From Sphingobium sp. D43FB (lineage in GTDB: Bacteria > Pseudomonadota > Alphaproteobacteria > Sphingomonadales > Sphingomonadaceae): a stretch of 64,000 nt of DNA. The position numbers and the translations under genes were made by a program. The stretch lies in the NCBI RefSeq assembly GCF_002312805.1, contig NZ_NMUA01000003.1, forward strand, positions 1 through 64,000. Reading direction: 5' to 3'. Positions 37,483 through 45,562 of the stretch are shown here, in pieces. Within the stretch, counting starts at the first letter, position 1; every line of letters begins with the position of its first letter. A model generated the notes under the pieces. It worked only from the letters and a program-made list of their open reading frames with translations, was not told where the DNA came from and searched no databases.

Positions 37483-38580
37483 TCACCCTTCCGCGAGGCC
37501 ACCCACCTGCCGCATCCGGGTAAAGATGTTCCAGGTCGCGATGAACAGCGCCGCGATGACCGGCCCGATGACGATGCCGTTGAAGCCGAACAGCTCGATC
37601 CCGCCCAGCGTCGTGATCAGCACCACATAATCGGGGATGCGCGTATCGCGGCCGACCAGGATCGGGCGCAGCACATTGTCGACCATGCCGATGATCAGCA
37701 CGCCGCACGCCACCAGCACGATCGCCTGCCAGATCGCGCCGCTGGCGAACAGATAGATGGCGACCGGCACCCACACGATCGCCGTGCCGACGGCAGGCAA
37801 CAGCGAAAATGCCCCCATCAGCACGGCCCAGAGCAAGGCGCCTTCTATTCCCAATGCCCAGAAGACGATACCGCCGATCAGCCCCTGGACGATGGCGACG
37901 ACGATACTGCCCTTGATCGTCGCGCGGATGACGATGACGAACTGCTGGATCAGCGCCTGGCGCTGGCTGGCCCGCAACGGCGCGGCCGCGACGATGCGCT
38001 GCGACAGTTTTTCGCCATCGCGTAACAGGAAGTAGGACAGATACAGCATCACGCCCAACGCCATGAAGAAACTGAAGGCGCTCTGGCCGATCTGGAACGC
38101 CTGCGCCGCCAGCACCCGGAAACTGCTGGTGATGCCCTTCGTCACCATCGCCTGCGCCGCATCGAAATTGCTCAGGCCCAGCCGTCGCAGATAAGGGCGC
38201 GACCAGTCGGGCAGTGCCGCCATCATCTGCGAGAAGAGCCGGGCGAAGTCGATTTCCCCCGACTGGACCTTGCCGTAGAAATAGGCCGCTTCCTGCAACA
38301 GCGCCGCCCCCAGCACGAAGGCCGGGATGATGACGATCCCCAGGATCAGGAACAGCGTGATCAACGCCGCCCCGTTGCGATGGGTCGGCATTTTTTCCAA
38401 TATATTGCGGTAGATCGGCGCGAACAGGATGGCGGCGATCACGCCCCACAAAATCGCCGCGAAGAAGGGCTGGATCACCAGCAGAAAGGCGATCGACACC
38501 AGCACGACGACGCCCAGGAAAAAGCCGTCCTCTATCTTGGGCGAAACGTGCAGCGGCGGTGGGGGCGTTTGGGAATCCAT
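37483..38580 (-). CDS. AI-2E family transporter (YdiK/PerM-like permease)
   Basis: A 365-residue membrane protein with about eight hydrophobic segments. It starts after MDSQTPPPPLHVSPK. The first pair of helices (FLGVVVLVSIAFLLVIQPFF) and the C-terminal block GIELFGFNGIVIGPVIAALF are family hallmarks. Despite the name, most members do not export autoinducer-2, and substrates are largely unknown. The ATG at 38580 gives the usual N-terminus; upstream in-frame sequence is antisense to other features. Confidence 0.8.
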   Translation of the reverse strand: MDSQTPPPPLHVSPKIEDGFFLGVVVLVSIAFLLVIQPFFAAILWGVIAAILFAPIYRNILEKMPTHRNGAALITLFLILGIVIIPAFVLGAALLQEAAYFYGKVQSGEIDFARLFSQMMAALPDWSRPYLRRLGLSNFDAAQAMVTKGITSSFRVLAAQAFQIGQSAFSFFMALGVMLYLSYFLLRDGEKLSQRIVAAAPLRASQRQALIQQFVIVIRATIKGSIVVAIVQGLIGGIVFWALGIEGALLWAVLMGAFSLLPAVGTAIVWVPVAIYLFASGAIWQAIVLVACGVLIIGMVDNVLRPILVGRDTRIPDYVVLITTLGGIELFGFNGIVIGPVIAALFIATWNIFTRMRQVGGLAEG

Positions 38581-38710
38581 GCCCGCTCCTTCGCAAAAAT
38601 CGACGATCAAATCCATCGCCGAACGACCGGCCGACCCCTGCCCTCTGTCCTTTTGTCGTTTCCGTCGATAGAGAAGCCCATTCCTTGGGCAATTGGGGCG
38701 TCGAGCAACC

Positions 38711-39511
38711 GTGGCACGCGAAATCACCGGATTTTCAAACCCGCTGGTGAAGCGTGTCCGATCCTTGCGCGAAAAGAAGTTCCGCAAGGCCGAAGGGCTG
38801 TTCCTGGCCGAGGGCCTGCGCATCCTGACCGAAGCGCGCGAGGAAGGCGTGCTGCCCGAAATGCTGTTCCACGCCGGGTCCACCCATCCGCTGGCGGCCG
38901 AGCTGATCGCGGCGATGGAAGCGGCGGGCGGCGACGTCATCGAAACCAGCGCGGACATCCTGTCCAAGATCAGCGGCAAGGATAATGCCCAGGCCGTAGT
39001 CGGCGTCTATCGCGACCGGCTGACGCCCTTGGATGCGCTCGATCGTACCAAGGCCGACATCTGGATCGTCGCGCAATCGCTGCGCGACCCCGGCAACCTT
39101 GGCACCATCTTGCGCACCGGCGACGCGGTGGGCGCGGGCGGCCTCATCCTGATCGACGATTGCGTCGATCCCTTCTCGGTCGAATCGGTCCGTGCCTCGA
39201 TGGGAGCGCTGTTCACCCAGACGATCACCCAGGCGCGCTGGCCCGAATTCATGACCTGGCTGCGCGCTGGCCCCGGCGAACTGATCGGCACCAGCCTCAA
39301 GGCAACCCATGATTATCAGGAGCCGCGCTACCAAAGCCCGTCCTTCCTGCTCGTCGGCAATGAGGCCCAGGGCCTGCCGGACGCCTATGAAGCCGAATGC
39401 GACCTGCTGGTGAAGATGCCCATGCTGGGCAAAGCCGACAGCCTGAACGCGGCGGTGGCGACGGCGGTAATGGCCTATGAACTGCTCAACCAGAAACGAA
39501 AAAAAGGATAG
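38711..39511 (+). CDS. TrmH/SpoU-family RNA 2'-O-methyltransferase
   Basis: About 266 residues. The N-terminal substrate-binding domain (NPLVKRVRSLREKKFRK) is followed by the SPOUT knot with all three motifs: DPGNLGTILRTGDAVGAGG, FLLVGNEAQGLP and KADSLNAAVATAVMAYELL. It methylates a ribose in rRNA or tRNA using SAM; the exact site cannot be read. GTG at 38711 (MAREITGF) is preferred to the in-frame TTG six codons before it. Confidence 0.85.
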   Translation: MAREITGFSNPLVKRVRSLREKKFRKAEGLFLAEGLRILTEAREEGVLPEMLFHAGSTHPLAAELIAAMEAAGGDVIETSADILSKISGKDNAQAVVGVYRDRLTPLDALDRTKADIWIVAQSLRDPGNLGTILRTGDAVGAGGLILIDDCVDPFSVESVRASMGALFTQTITQARWPEFMTWLRAGPGELIGTSLKATHDYQEPRYQSPSFLLVGNEAQGLPDAYEAECDLLVKMPMLGKADSLNAAVATAVMAYELLNQKRKKG

Positions 39512-39513
39512 CC

Positions 39514-39593
39514 GTCATCCCAGCGAAAGCTGGGATCTCACTTCTTTTGGGAGTGGCTAACAGAAGGGAGATTCCAGCGTTCGCTGGAATGAC
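39514..39593. repeat. Palindromic repeat pair (GTCATCCCAGCGAAAGCTGGGATCTC type)
   Basis: Two related hairpins in opposite orientation, 39514-39539 and 39568-39593, fill the gap between trmH and the transporter. This is the two-armed arrangement of REP/BIME-like elements. Similar units lie at about 18.2 kb and 47.3 kb. Confidence 0.65.
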
Positions 39594-39609
39594 GAGGGGG
39601 GAAAGCGAG

Positions 39610-40881
39610 ATGAAACAGATGAGCGGCGTCGGGGAAATGTGGCGGCACAAGCGGGTGCTGACGGCCAGCCTGGTCGGCACGGCGGTCGAATTTTACGACT
39701 TCTACATCTACGCCACCGCCGCCAGCCTGATCTTCCCGGCGCTCTTCTTCCCCTCCTCCTCGCCCACCGCGCAGCTGATGGCCTCCTATGGCAGCCTCGC
39801 GCTCGCCTTCTTCGCCCGGCCGCTGGGTGCCGCTGTCTTCGGCCATTATGGCGACCGCGTCGGGCGGAAGGTAACGCTGGTCACCTCGCTGATGCTGATG
39901 GGCGGCTGCACGCTGGCCATCGGTTTCCTGCCCACCCATGCGCAGATCGGCTGGTGGGCGCCGCTCATCCTGTGCCTGCTGCGCTTTGGTCAGGGGCTGG
40001 GCCTGGGCGGCGAATGGGGTGGTGCGGCGCTGCTGGCAGTGGAGAACGCCCCGCCCGGCTGGCGCGCGCGCTTCGGCATGTTCCCGCAACTGGGCGCGCC
40101 GGTCGGCTTCATCGCCGCAAACGGCCTGTTCCTGATCCTCGGCACCATCCTGACCGAAGAGGAATTTTTCGCCTGGGGCTGGCGTCTGCCCTTCCTCGGC
40201 AGCGCGGTGCTGGTATTCCTTGGCCTCTGGGTCCGCCTGAAACTGACCGAAACCCCCGAATTTGCCGCCGCCCAAGCCGAAGCGCCGCCGCCTGCCATGC
40301 CGCTGGCATCGCTGTTCAAACATCATCTGGGCGCAGCGATCGCGGGCACCTTCGCCGTCGTCGCCTGCTTCGCCATCTATTATATCGCGACCGCCTTCGC
40401 GCTCGGCTACGGCACCACCACGCTCAACATCGACCGCAGCGATTTCCTCTCGATCCAGCTTGGCGCGATTATGTTCATGGCGCTCAGCATCCTGATCGCA
40501 GGCTGGTGGGCGGACAAGACCAGCCCGACCCGCGTCCTCGCCTGGGGCTGTGTCGGCACGGTCTTCATGGGGCTGATCTTCGGCCCGATGATGGGCGCGG
40601 GCACGCTGCTGCCGATCTTCCTGATCCTCAGCCTCGCGCTGTTCCTGATGGGCTTCGTCTATGGGCCATTGGGGGCCTATCTCCCCGCCCTCTTCCCGAT
40701 CCAGCTCCGCTACACCGGCGCGTCCTTCGCCTTCAACCTGGGCGGCATATTGGGCGGCGCGCTCGCCCCGATCGTCGCCACCTGGCTGATCGCAGTCCAG
40801 GGCGTCGAATTTGTCGGCCTCTACATGTCGGCCGCCGCCGCGATCAGCCTGGCGGGCCTATGGTGGACCAGCCGCCGATAA
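39610..40881 (+). CDS. MFS transporter, metabolite:H+ symporter (MHS) type
   Basis: A 423-residue twelve-helix permease. The motif EFYDFYIYATAASLIFPALFF in helix 1 and GHYGDRVGRKVTL between helices 2 and 3 are MHS hallmarks, with RFGQGLGLGGEWGGAAL further on. Such proteins import organic acids or osmolytes with protons; the substrate is unknown. The ATG at 39610 (MKQMSGVGEMW) follows GGGGGAAAGCGAG; the longer frame reads through the palindromic repeat and is rejected. Confidence 0.88.
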   Translation: MKQMSGVGEMWRHKRVLTASLVGTAVEFYDFYIYATAASLIFPALFFPSSSPTAQLMASYGSLALAFFARPLGAAVFGHYGDRVGRKVTLVTSLMLMGGCTLAIGFLPTHAQIGWWAPLILCLLRFGQGLGLGGEWGGAALLAVENAPPGWRARFGMFPQLGAPVGFIAANGLFLILGTILTEEEFFAWGWRLPFLGSAVLVFLGLWVRLKLTETPEFAAAQAEAPPPAMPLASLFKHHLGAAIAGTFAVVACFAIYYIATAFALGYGTTTLNIDRSDFLSIQLGAIMFMALSILIAGWWADKTSPTRVLAWGCVGTVFMGLIFGPMMGAGTLLPIFLILSLALFLMGFVYGPLGAYLPALFPIQLRYTGASFAFNLGGILGGALAPIVATWLIAVQGVEFVGLYMSAAAAISLAGLWWTSRR

Positions 40882-40912
40882 TCCGCCGCAAAAGAAAATG
40901 GCCAAAGAAAAA

Positions 40913-40943
40913 GGGCGGCGCTCCGATGGAGCGCCGCCCTTTT
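40913..40943. terminator. Strong bidirectional rho-independent terminator
   Basis: A 12-base-pair stem (GGGCGGCGCTCC / GGAGCGCCGCCC) with a three-base loop, flanked by A-rich and T-rich runs on both sides. It ends the ribosomal/SRP operon after rplS on the minus strand (TTTTTCTTT follows) and the MFS gene on the plus strand (TTTTCTG). Confidence 0.88.
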
Positions 40944-40978
40944 CTGTTTCTACGCTATCCCGTGGGACAACCGAGAGA

Positions 40979-41347
40979 TCAACCCTCGGTGCGCACGTCG
41001 CGACGCTCGGCGATGCGAGCGCGCTTGCCGGTGCGGCCGCGCAGATAATAGAGCTTCGCACGACGCACCACGCCACGGCGGACGACGGTGATCGAATCGA
41101 TGTTGGGCGAATAGAGCGGGAATACGCGCTCCACGCCTTCGCCGAACGAAATCTTGCGCACGGTGAAGTTCGAACCCATGCCCTTGTTCGAACGCGCGAT
41201 GCACACGCCTTCGTAATTCTGGACGCGGCTCCGTTCGCCTTCGACGACCTTCACGCCGACGCGCAGCGTGTCGCCGGCGCGGAATTCGGGGATTTCTTTG
41301 CCGAGGGCGGCGATGTTTTCCGCCTCGATCTGCTGGAGGATGTTCAT
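40979..41347 (-). CDS. rplS: Ribosomal protein L19
   Basis: A 122-residue L19 of the 50S subunit, at the interface with 30S. It is recognised by [22 protein letters not shown] split around residue 20, [40 protein letters not shown] and [13 protein letters not shown]. It is the last gene of the ffh-to-rplS cluster, six bases after trmD, and is followed by the terminator at 40913-40943. Confidence 0.95.
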   Translation of the reverse strand: MNILQQIEAENIAALGKEIPEFRAGDTLRVGVKVVEGERSRVQNYEGVCIARSNKGMGSNFTVRKISFGEGVERVFPLYSPNIDSITVVRRGVVRRAKLYYLRGRTGKRARIAERRDVRTEG

Positions 41348-41353
41348 GAAACG

Positions 41354-42091
41354 TCAGTCCTTCAAGTCGCGTTGCGCACCAGAGGGCGACTGGACCCGAA
41401 CGCCGCTGTGACGTTCCCAAAGGTCCGGCCGCCTTAGCCGTGTATCATCGACCGCCCTTTGTTTCCGCCAGGCGGCGATCTTCGCATGATCCCCCGATCG
41501 CAACACCTGCGGGATCGTGCGCCCCTCCCATTCTACCGGTCGGGTATAATGCGGATATTCAAGCAGCCCCGTTTCAAAGGACTCCTCGACTCCGCTGGAA
41601 GCCGCGCCCATTACACCGGGAAGCAGCCGGACGCAAGCATCTAGCAGCAGCAGCGCCCCCATCTCGCCGCCCGACAATATGATGTCGCCCATGCTGACCT
41701 GCTCGATCGGGCGGGCATCGAAAATCCGCTCGTCAAACCCTTCAAACCGGCCGCACAATATGGTCGCGCCCGGCCCCTCCGCCAGTTCGCGCACCCGCGC
41801 CTGCGTGACCGGCACGCCGCGCGGCGTCATGGCAAGGACGGGCAGGTCAGGCCGCCGCTCCAGCGCATGATCGACCGCCTTTGCCAATATGTCGGCGCGC
41901 AGCACCATGCCCGCGCCGCCGCCCGCAGGCGTATCGTCCACGGTACGATGCTTGTCGGTCGCGAAATCGCGGATATGGATCGGATCGCAGGCCCATTTCC
42001 CCTCGGCCAGCGCCCGCCCGGCCAACGATACGCCGAGCGGCCCCGGAAACATCTCCGGGTAAAGCGTCAGGACTTGCGCGGTGAAGCTCAT
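41354..42091 (-). CDS. trmD: tRNA (guanine-37-N1)-methyltransferase
   Basis: A 245-residue TrmD that prevents frameshifting by making m1G37. The trefoil-knot segments are present: [23 protein letters not shown] (split), [32 protein letters not shown], and [17 protein letters not shown] with [14 protein letters not shown]. The ATG at 42091 overlaps the stop of the small membrane protein upstream (ATGA). It is separated from rimM by four inserted genes, which is unusual. Confidence 0.95.
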   Translation of the reverse strand: MSFTAQVLTLYPEMFPGPLGVSLAGRALAEGKWACDPIHIRDFATDKHRTVDDTPAGGGAGMVLRADILAKAVDHALERRPDLPVLAMTPRGVPVTQARVRELAEGPGATILCGRFEGFDERIFDARPIEQVSMGDIILSGGEMGALLLLDACVRLLPGVMGAASSGVEESFETGLLEYPHYTRPVEWEGRTIPQVLRSGDHAKIAAWRKQRAVDDTRLRRPDLWERHSGVRVQSPSGAQRDLKD

Positions 42092-42360
42092 CTCCGCCGC
42101 GCCCGCATCTTGGCGGCGGACCAGCCTCCGCCTAGGCACAGCGCCCCGCACAGCAACAGCGTCAGGCCTATGGTCCGCAACAGGTCGGCAAAGGGCCGCT
42201 CAGGATGGATGAGGCCCGGCAGCAGCACCAGCAGCGGCACCGGGCAGACCAGCGCCACCGCAGCCGCGATCTTGACGCCGCGCGACCAGCCAAGGCCGAA
42301 CAAGCGCCAGCCAGCGGCCAGCATGGCGATCAGATAGAGGGCAGTGAATATCTGGGGCAT
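42088..42360 (-). CDS. Small membrane protein, three helices
   Basis: A 90-residue hydrophobic protein not recognised. Helices are predicted near [39 protein letters not shown] and [18 protein letters not shown], with a basic tail MRARRR. Its stop overlaps the trmD start by ATGA, so it is translated as part of the trmD-rplS unit. A membrane role is clear; the function is not. Confidence 0.7.
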   Translation of the reverse strand: MPQIFTALYLIAMLAAGWRLFGLGWSRGVKIAAAVALVCPVPLLVLLPGLIHPERPFADLLRTIGLTLLLCGALCLGGGWSAAKMRARRR

Positions 42361-42406
42361 GGTTCGCGCTTAGGCGATGCCAGCCGCAGCGTCCAGACGG
42401 CTGCTG

Positions 42407-43900
42407 TCAGGGTGCCCGCACCGTGATGGACAATTCCTGTATCTGTGCATCGGGCGTCGGGGCCAGCAAGATCGTACCCGCCACCCGCCCGCGCTCGCAC
42501 GTCCAGGTGAACCGCCCCGCCAGAGCGCCGGTTGCGACGATCGGCGCATCACTGGCACATGCCCCGACCTCCTGCTTCACCGCCGCGATCTTTTTGCCCC
42601 ATTGCGCGGCATCATGGTCCATCAGGAAATTCATCGCCAGCCGATCGCGCGCCGCCAGCACATCGCCCGCCGCATAGATGCGCCCCGCCGCTGCGTAACC
42701 GTCCGCCAGCAGCGCCGACACCGGGATCGTTCGGGCCATCAACGCCCCCGCCTTGTGCAACACCACCGCCGCGTCCCAAGCCGGGCCGCTGCCGCCATTA
42801 TAGGTGCGATTGGTGAAGACGAAGATGCCCACGCCATGATCGGGCATCAGCATGACATGGCTGCCATAGCCCGGATAGCCACCACCATGCGCCAGCGTCA
42901 GGCCCAGGTCGCAATCCTGCGCCACCCGCATCGCAAAGCCATAGGCCGCCGCCTGTCGGCACGCCGTCACCCCGCTCGCGCCATTGCGCTGGGCGACCCC
43001 CATGAAATTGCTCCCCTGCGCCAGCATCCGCACCGAAGCGCGCGCCACCGGCCCCGCCTCCGCATCATCGCGCGCGGGCCAGGCGGACAGCAGGAAAGCG
43101 ACCCAGCGCGCATAATCCTTGGCGCTGGTCTGCAAGCCCCCCATCGCCCCGAACGCCCCATCCGCCATGGTCGGTTCAACCGTCCAGCGCCCCTCTTCCC
43201 AACGATAGCCGATCGCACGCTGCTCGACCGGCCATTCGCTGACCTGATAGCCACTCGACGCCATGCCGAGCGGGGCCAGCAAATTCCGCTCGACATAACG
43301 GCGATAAGGCTGAGCCGACACATTGGCGATGATCCGCCCCAGCAGCGCATAGCCGAAATTGCTATATTCATAACGCGTGCCGGGCGTGGTGCTGAACGGC
43401 ACGCCGGTTTGCAGCATCCGGGTGAAATCGGCTTCCGGCAAAGGCGTCTGCCGATCCCCCCAGGGGTTATCGTCCACCAGACCGGCACTGTGCGTCAGCA
43501 GCTCGCGGATACGGATATGCGGGCTGTCCTTGGTCGGATAGGTCCATCCCCGCATTTCGGGCACATGCGTTTCGGCCAGATCATCCAGGCCAAGCTTACC
43601 CTCGTCCCGCAATTTCAGGATGGCGAGCGCGGTGAACGCCTTGGTCATCGACGCGATCCGAAACAGGCTGTCCGGCGTAACGGCACGCTTATGCGCCAGA
43701 TCCTGCACGCCCAAGCCCTTCACATGGACCAGTCTGCCATCTGCGACGATGCCATAGACCAGCCCCGGCGCACGGCTATCCACCTGAAAATCCGCAAACA
43801 GCCGGTCGATCTCAGGAATGGCAGCGGCGATCTTCTGCGCATCGGCGGCATGGGCAGCACACGGAATGACGGCGAGGAGCGAGAGGAGAAAATATCGCAT
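42407..43900 (-). CDS. Exported serine hydrolase, class C beta-lactamase/D-peptidase fold
   Basis: A 497-residue protein with a signal peptide (MRYFLLSLLAVIPCAAHAA). The active-site serine and lysine are in ASMTKAFTAL (SxxK), the tyrosine motif is YSNFGYALLG (YxN) and the third motif is AHGGGYPGYG. Family members include AmpC, D-aminopeptidases and esterases, so penicillin resistance should not be assumed. About 120 extra C-terminal residues form a separate domain. The ATG at 43900 shares one base with the vapC stop, so it is coupled to the toxin-antitoxin operon. Confidence 0.85.
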   Translation of the reverse strand: MRYFLLSLLAVIPCAAHAADAQKIAAAIPEIDRLFADFQVDSRAPGLVYGIVADGRLVHVKGLGVQDLAHKRAVTPDSLFRIASMTKAFTALAILKLRDEGKLGLDDLAETHVPEMRGWTYPTKDSPHIRIRELLTHSAGLVDDNPWGDRQTPLPEADFTRMLQTGVPFSTTPGTRYEYSNFGYALLGRIIANVSAQPYRRYVERNLLAPLGMASSGYQVSEWPVEQRAIGYRWEEGRWTVEPTMADGAFGAMGGLQTSAKDYARWVAFLLSAWPARDDAEAGPVARASVRMLAQGSNFMGVAQRNGASGVTACRQAAAYGFAMRVAQDCDLGLTLAHGGGYPGYGSHVMLMPDHGVGIFVFTNRTYNGGSGPAWDAAVVLHKAGALMARTIPVSALLADGYAAAGRIYAAGDVLAARDRLAMNFLMDHDAAQWGKKIAAVKQEVGACASDAPIVATGALAGRFTWTCERGRVAGTILLAPTPDAQIQELSITVRAP

Positions 43901-44274
43901 CAATGCGTCCAGTCCTCCACCCGCAAACCGGGGATATCCTTGAAATCGGCAAGGTTGCGCGACACCAGCGCCGCATCGAGGGACAAGGCATGGGCGGCAA
44001 TGAGCCGATCAAAACTACCCCGCCTGAATGGCATGGCGGCATAGGCTTGCGCCGCAGCTTCATCAAAAGGCAGGATGCCCACTTCCGCGACAAAGGCCGC
44101 CAGCGCGTCCGACGCTGGCGGCTTACCCTGCATCGTACCATAGGCCAATTCGGCATAGGTGATGGAAGAGATGAAGAGACTGCCCGCAACCTGGTCGGCA
44201 ATGCGCGCGATCAATGCGGGATAGACGCCGGTAAAGACGTAGATGCAGCTATTGGTATCCAGCAGCCGCATCAC
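43900..44274 (-). CDS. vapC: VapC-type PIN-domain ribonuclease toxin
   Basis: A 124-residue PIN protein with the acidic active-site residues: D in MMRLLDTNSCIY, E in SSITYAELAYG, and D in GSFDRLIAAHAL and NLADFKDI. VapC toxins cut tRNA or rRNA when the antitoxin is lost. It overlaps vapB (ATGA) and ends one base into the serine hydrolase start. Confidence 0.88.
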   Translation of the reverse strand: MMRLLDTNSCIYVFTGVYPALIARIADQVAGSLFISSITYAELAYGTMQGKPPASDALAAFVAEVGILPFDEAAAQAYAAMPFRRGSFDRLIAAHALSLDAALVSRNLADFKDIPGLRVEDWTH

Positions 44275-44540
44275 GCCCCGGACGCATCACGGCCGAGCAG
44301 GTGCCAATCGCGCGGGGAATCGTCGAAATCCTCGCGCGGCAGGGGTTCCAGCCACGGGGCCTTGCCCGCGAACTTGCTGACGTCGATCTTGCGTTCGCTA
44401 TGCGCGGGTTCGAAGCTATATTTACCCTGCTCTTCGCGCAGGGTCATTTCCTCGCCCTCTTTCAGACCAAGGGCCTTGGGCAAGCGCAATGCCAGGCTGT
44501 TACCAGACTTAAAGACCTTGGCCTTATATTCAGCGCTCAT
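44271..44540 (-). CDS. vapB: VapB-type AbrB-fold antitoxin
   Basis: An 89-residue antitoxin. The N-terminal swapped-hairpin DNA-binding domain is KAKVFKSGNSLALRLPKALGL. The acidic C-terminal tail (PREDFDDSPRDW) would wrap the PIN toxin. It sits 34 bases after rimM. Two palindromic boxes upstream are probably its operator. Confidence 0.88.
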   Translation of the reverse strand: MSAEYKAKVFKSGNSLALRLPKALGLKEGEEMTLREEQGKYSFEPAHSERKIDVSKFAGKAPWLEPLPREDFDDSPRDWHLLGRDASGA

Positions 44541-44553
44541 GGCAATGCCCTTC

Positions 44554-44574
44554 GTATATACTCGCTGTATATAC
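44554..44574 (-). promoter_or_regulatory. vapBC operator: two GTATATAC palindromes
   Basis: Two identical self-complementary octamers, GTATATAC at 44554-44561 and 44567-44574, are separated by five bases in the 33-base rimM-vapB gap. Paired palindromes directly before an AbrB-type antitoxin gene are the usual site for autorepression. The AT-rich boxes also make a promoter here plausible. Confidence 0.6.
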
Positions 44575-45068
44575 TACTCCACGAACAGCGCGTCAATCAC
44601 CGCCCGCTCCGCCTCCAGCGTCACCGCATGCATCGGCGCCATGAAGCGTTTGCCGGGCTTGCCCTCGACCGATGGCCGCTGCACTTCGACAATGTCGCCC
44701 GCGCCGAAATTCTCGATCGCGATGATCTCGCCCAGCGCTTCGCCCTCGCTCGACAGGCAAGGCAGGCCGATAATGTCGGCATGATAATATTCGCCCTCGG
44801 CCAAAGGCGGCAGGGCGGATCGCGGGACGGTCAGCGCCGTGCCGCGCAGGGCTTCGGCCGCGCCGCGATCGCCGATCTCGGCAAAGCGGGCGACCGCGCC
44901 ATTGGGGCCGGGGCGCACCGACTTCAACGTCAATGTGCGCCCCGCCGCATCGAAACTGCCAAAGGCTCTGAGGCTTTCGGCCCCTTCGCCAAACAGCTTG
45001 AGACGGACTTCGCCCGCCACCCCATGCGCCCCGACGATCGCGGCGAGCGTGACGGGCTTGTCCGTCAA
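44574..45068 (-). CDS. rimM: 16S rRNA-processing protein RimM
   Basis: A 164-residue RimM that helps mature the 30S head and binds S19. It is recognised by VTLAAIVGAHGVAGEVRLKLF at the start, the PRC-barrel part EYYHADIIGLPCLSSEGEALGEI and ending KRFMAPMHAVTLEAERAVID. It lies five bases after rpsP. In most proteobacteria trmD follows; here vapBC does. Confidence 0.92.
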   Translation of the reverse strand: MTDKPVTLAAIVGAHGVAGEVRLKLFGEGAESLRAFGSFDAAGRTLTLKSVRPGPNGAVARFAEIGDRGAAEALRGTALTVPRSALPPLAEGEYYHADIIGLPCLSSEGEALGEIIAIENFGAGDIVEVQRPSVEGKPGKRFMAPMHAVTLEAERAVIDALFVE

Positions 45069-45073
45069 GACAA

Positions 45074-45520
45074 TCAGCCCTCGGCCTGTTCGGTCGCGGC
45101 TTCCTCGGCGGGAGCCTCTTCAGCAGGCGCTTCGGCAGGCGCCTTGGCGGCTTCTTCAGCGGCAATGCGCGCTTCTTCGGCTTCAGCCAGCTTGGTCGCA
45201 CGGTCTTCAGCGCGATCCTTGGCCTTCTGACCCGGCACGGCCTTGTTCGGATTGTTGCGGACGATCCGCTCCTTCACGCCAGCGGCGTCGAGGAAACGGG
45301 CAACGCGGTCGGTCGGCTGCGCACCAGCGGCAACCCAATGCTTCGCACGCTCGACGTCCAGGATGACGCGCTTTTCGTCGCCCTTGGGCAGGACGGGGTT
45401 GTAGCTGCCGATACGCTCGATGAACTTGCCATCACGCGGCGCGCGGCTGTCGGCCACGACGATGCGATAATAGGGGCGCTTCTTGGAACCACCGCGCGAG
45501 AGACGAATGGACGTTGCCAT
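45074..45520 (-). CDS. rpsP: Ribosomal protein S16
   Basis: A 148-residue S16: [31 protein letters not shown] at the start (given here in parts: [25 protein letters not shown]), then [13 protein letters not shown]. The conserved core is about 80 residues. The rest is an Ala/Glu-rich tail ([15 protein letters not shown] type), a common extension in sphingomonads that is probably disordered. It lies between ffh and rimM in the conserved order. Confidence 0.93.
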   Translation of the reverse strand: MATSIRLSRGGSKKRPYYRIVVADSRAPRDGKFIERIGSYNPVLPKGDEKRVILDVERAKHWVAAGAQPTDRVARFLDAAGVKERIVRNNPNKAVPGQKAKDRAEDRATKLAEAEEARIAAEEAAKAPAEAPAEEAPAEEAATEQAEG

Positions 45521-45562
45521 GGAACTTAACCTTTCTTCACTAAATCAAATTACGGAAATTGC

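Noticed and set aside
37483..38580. Autoinducer-2 exporter function
   Set aside because: The family name is historical; nothing here supports quorum-sensing transport.
42407..43900. AmpC beta-lactamase annotation
   Set aside because: The SxxK and YxN motifs are shared by esterases and D-peptidases, the protein is too long for AmpC, and no ampR is adjacent.
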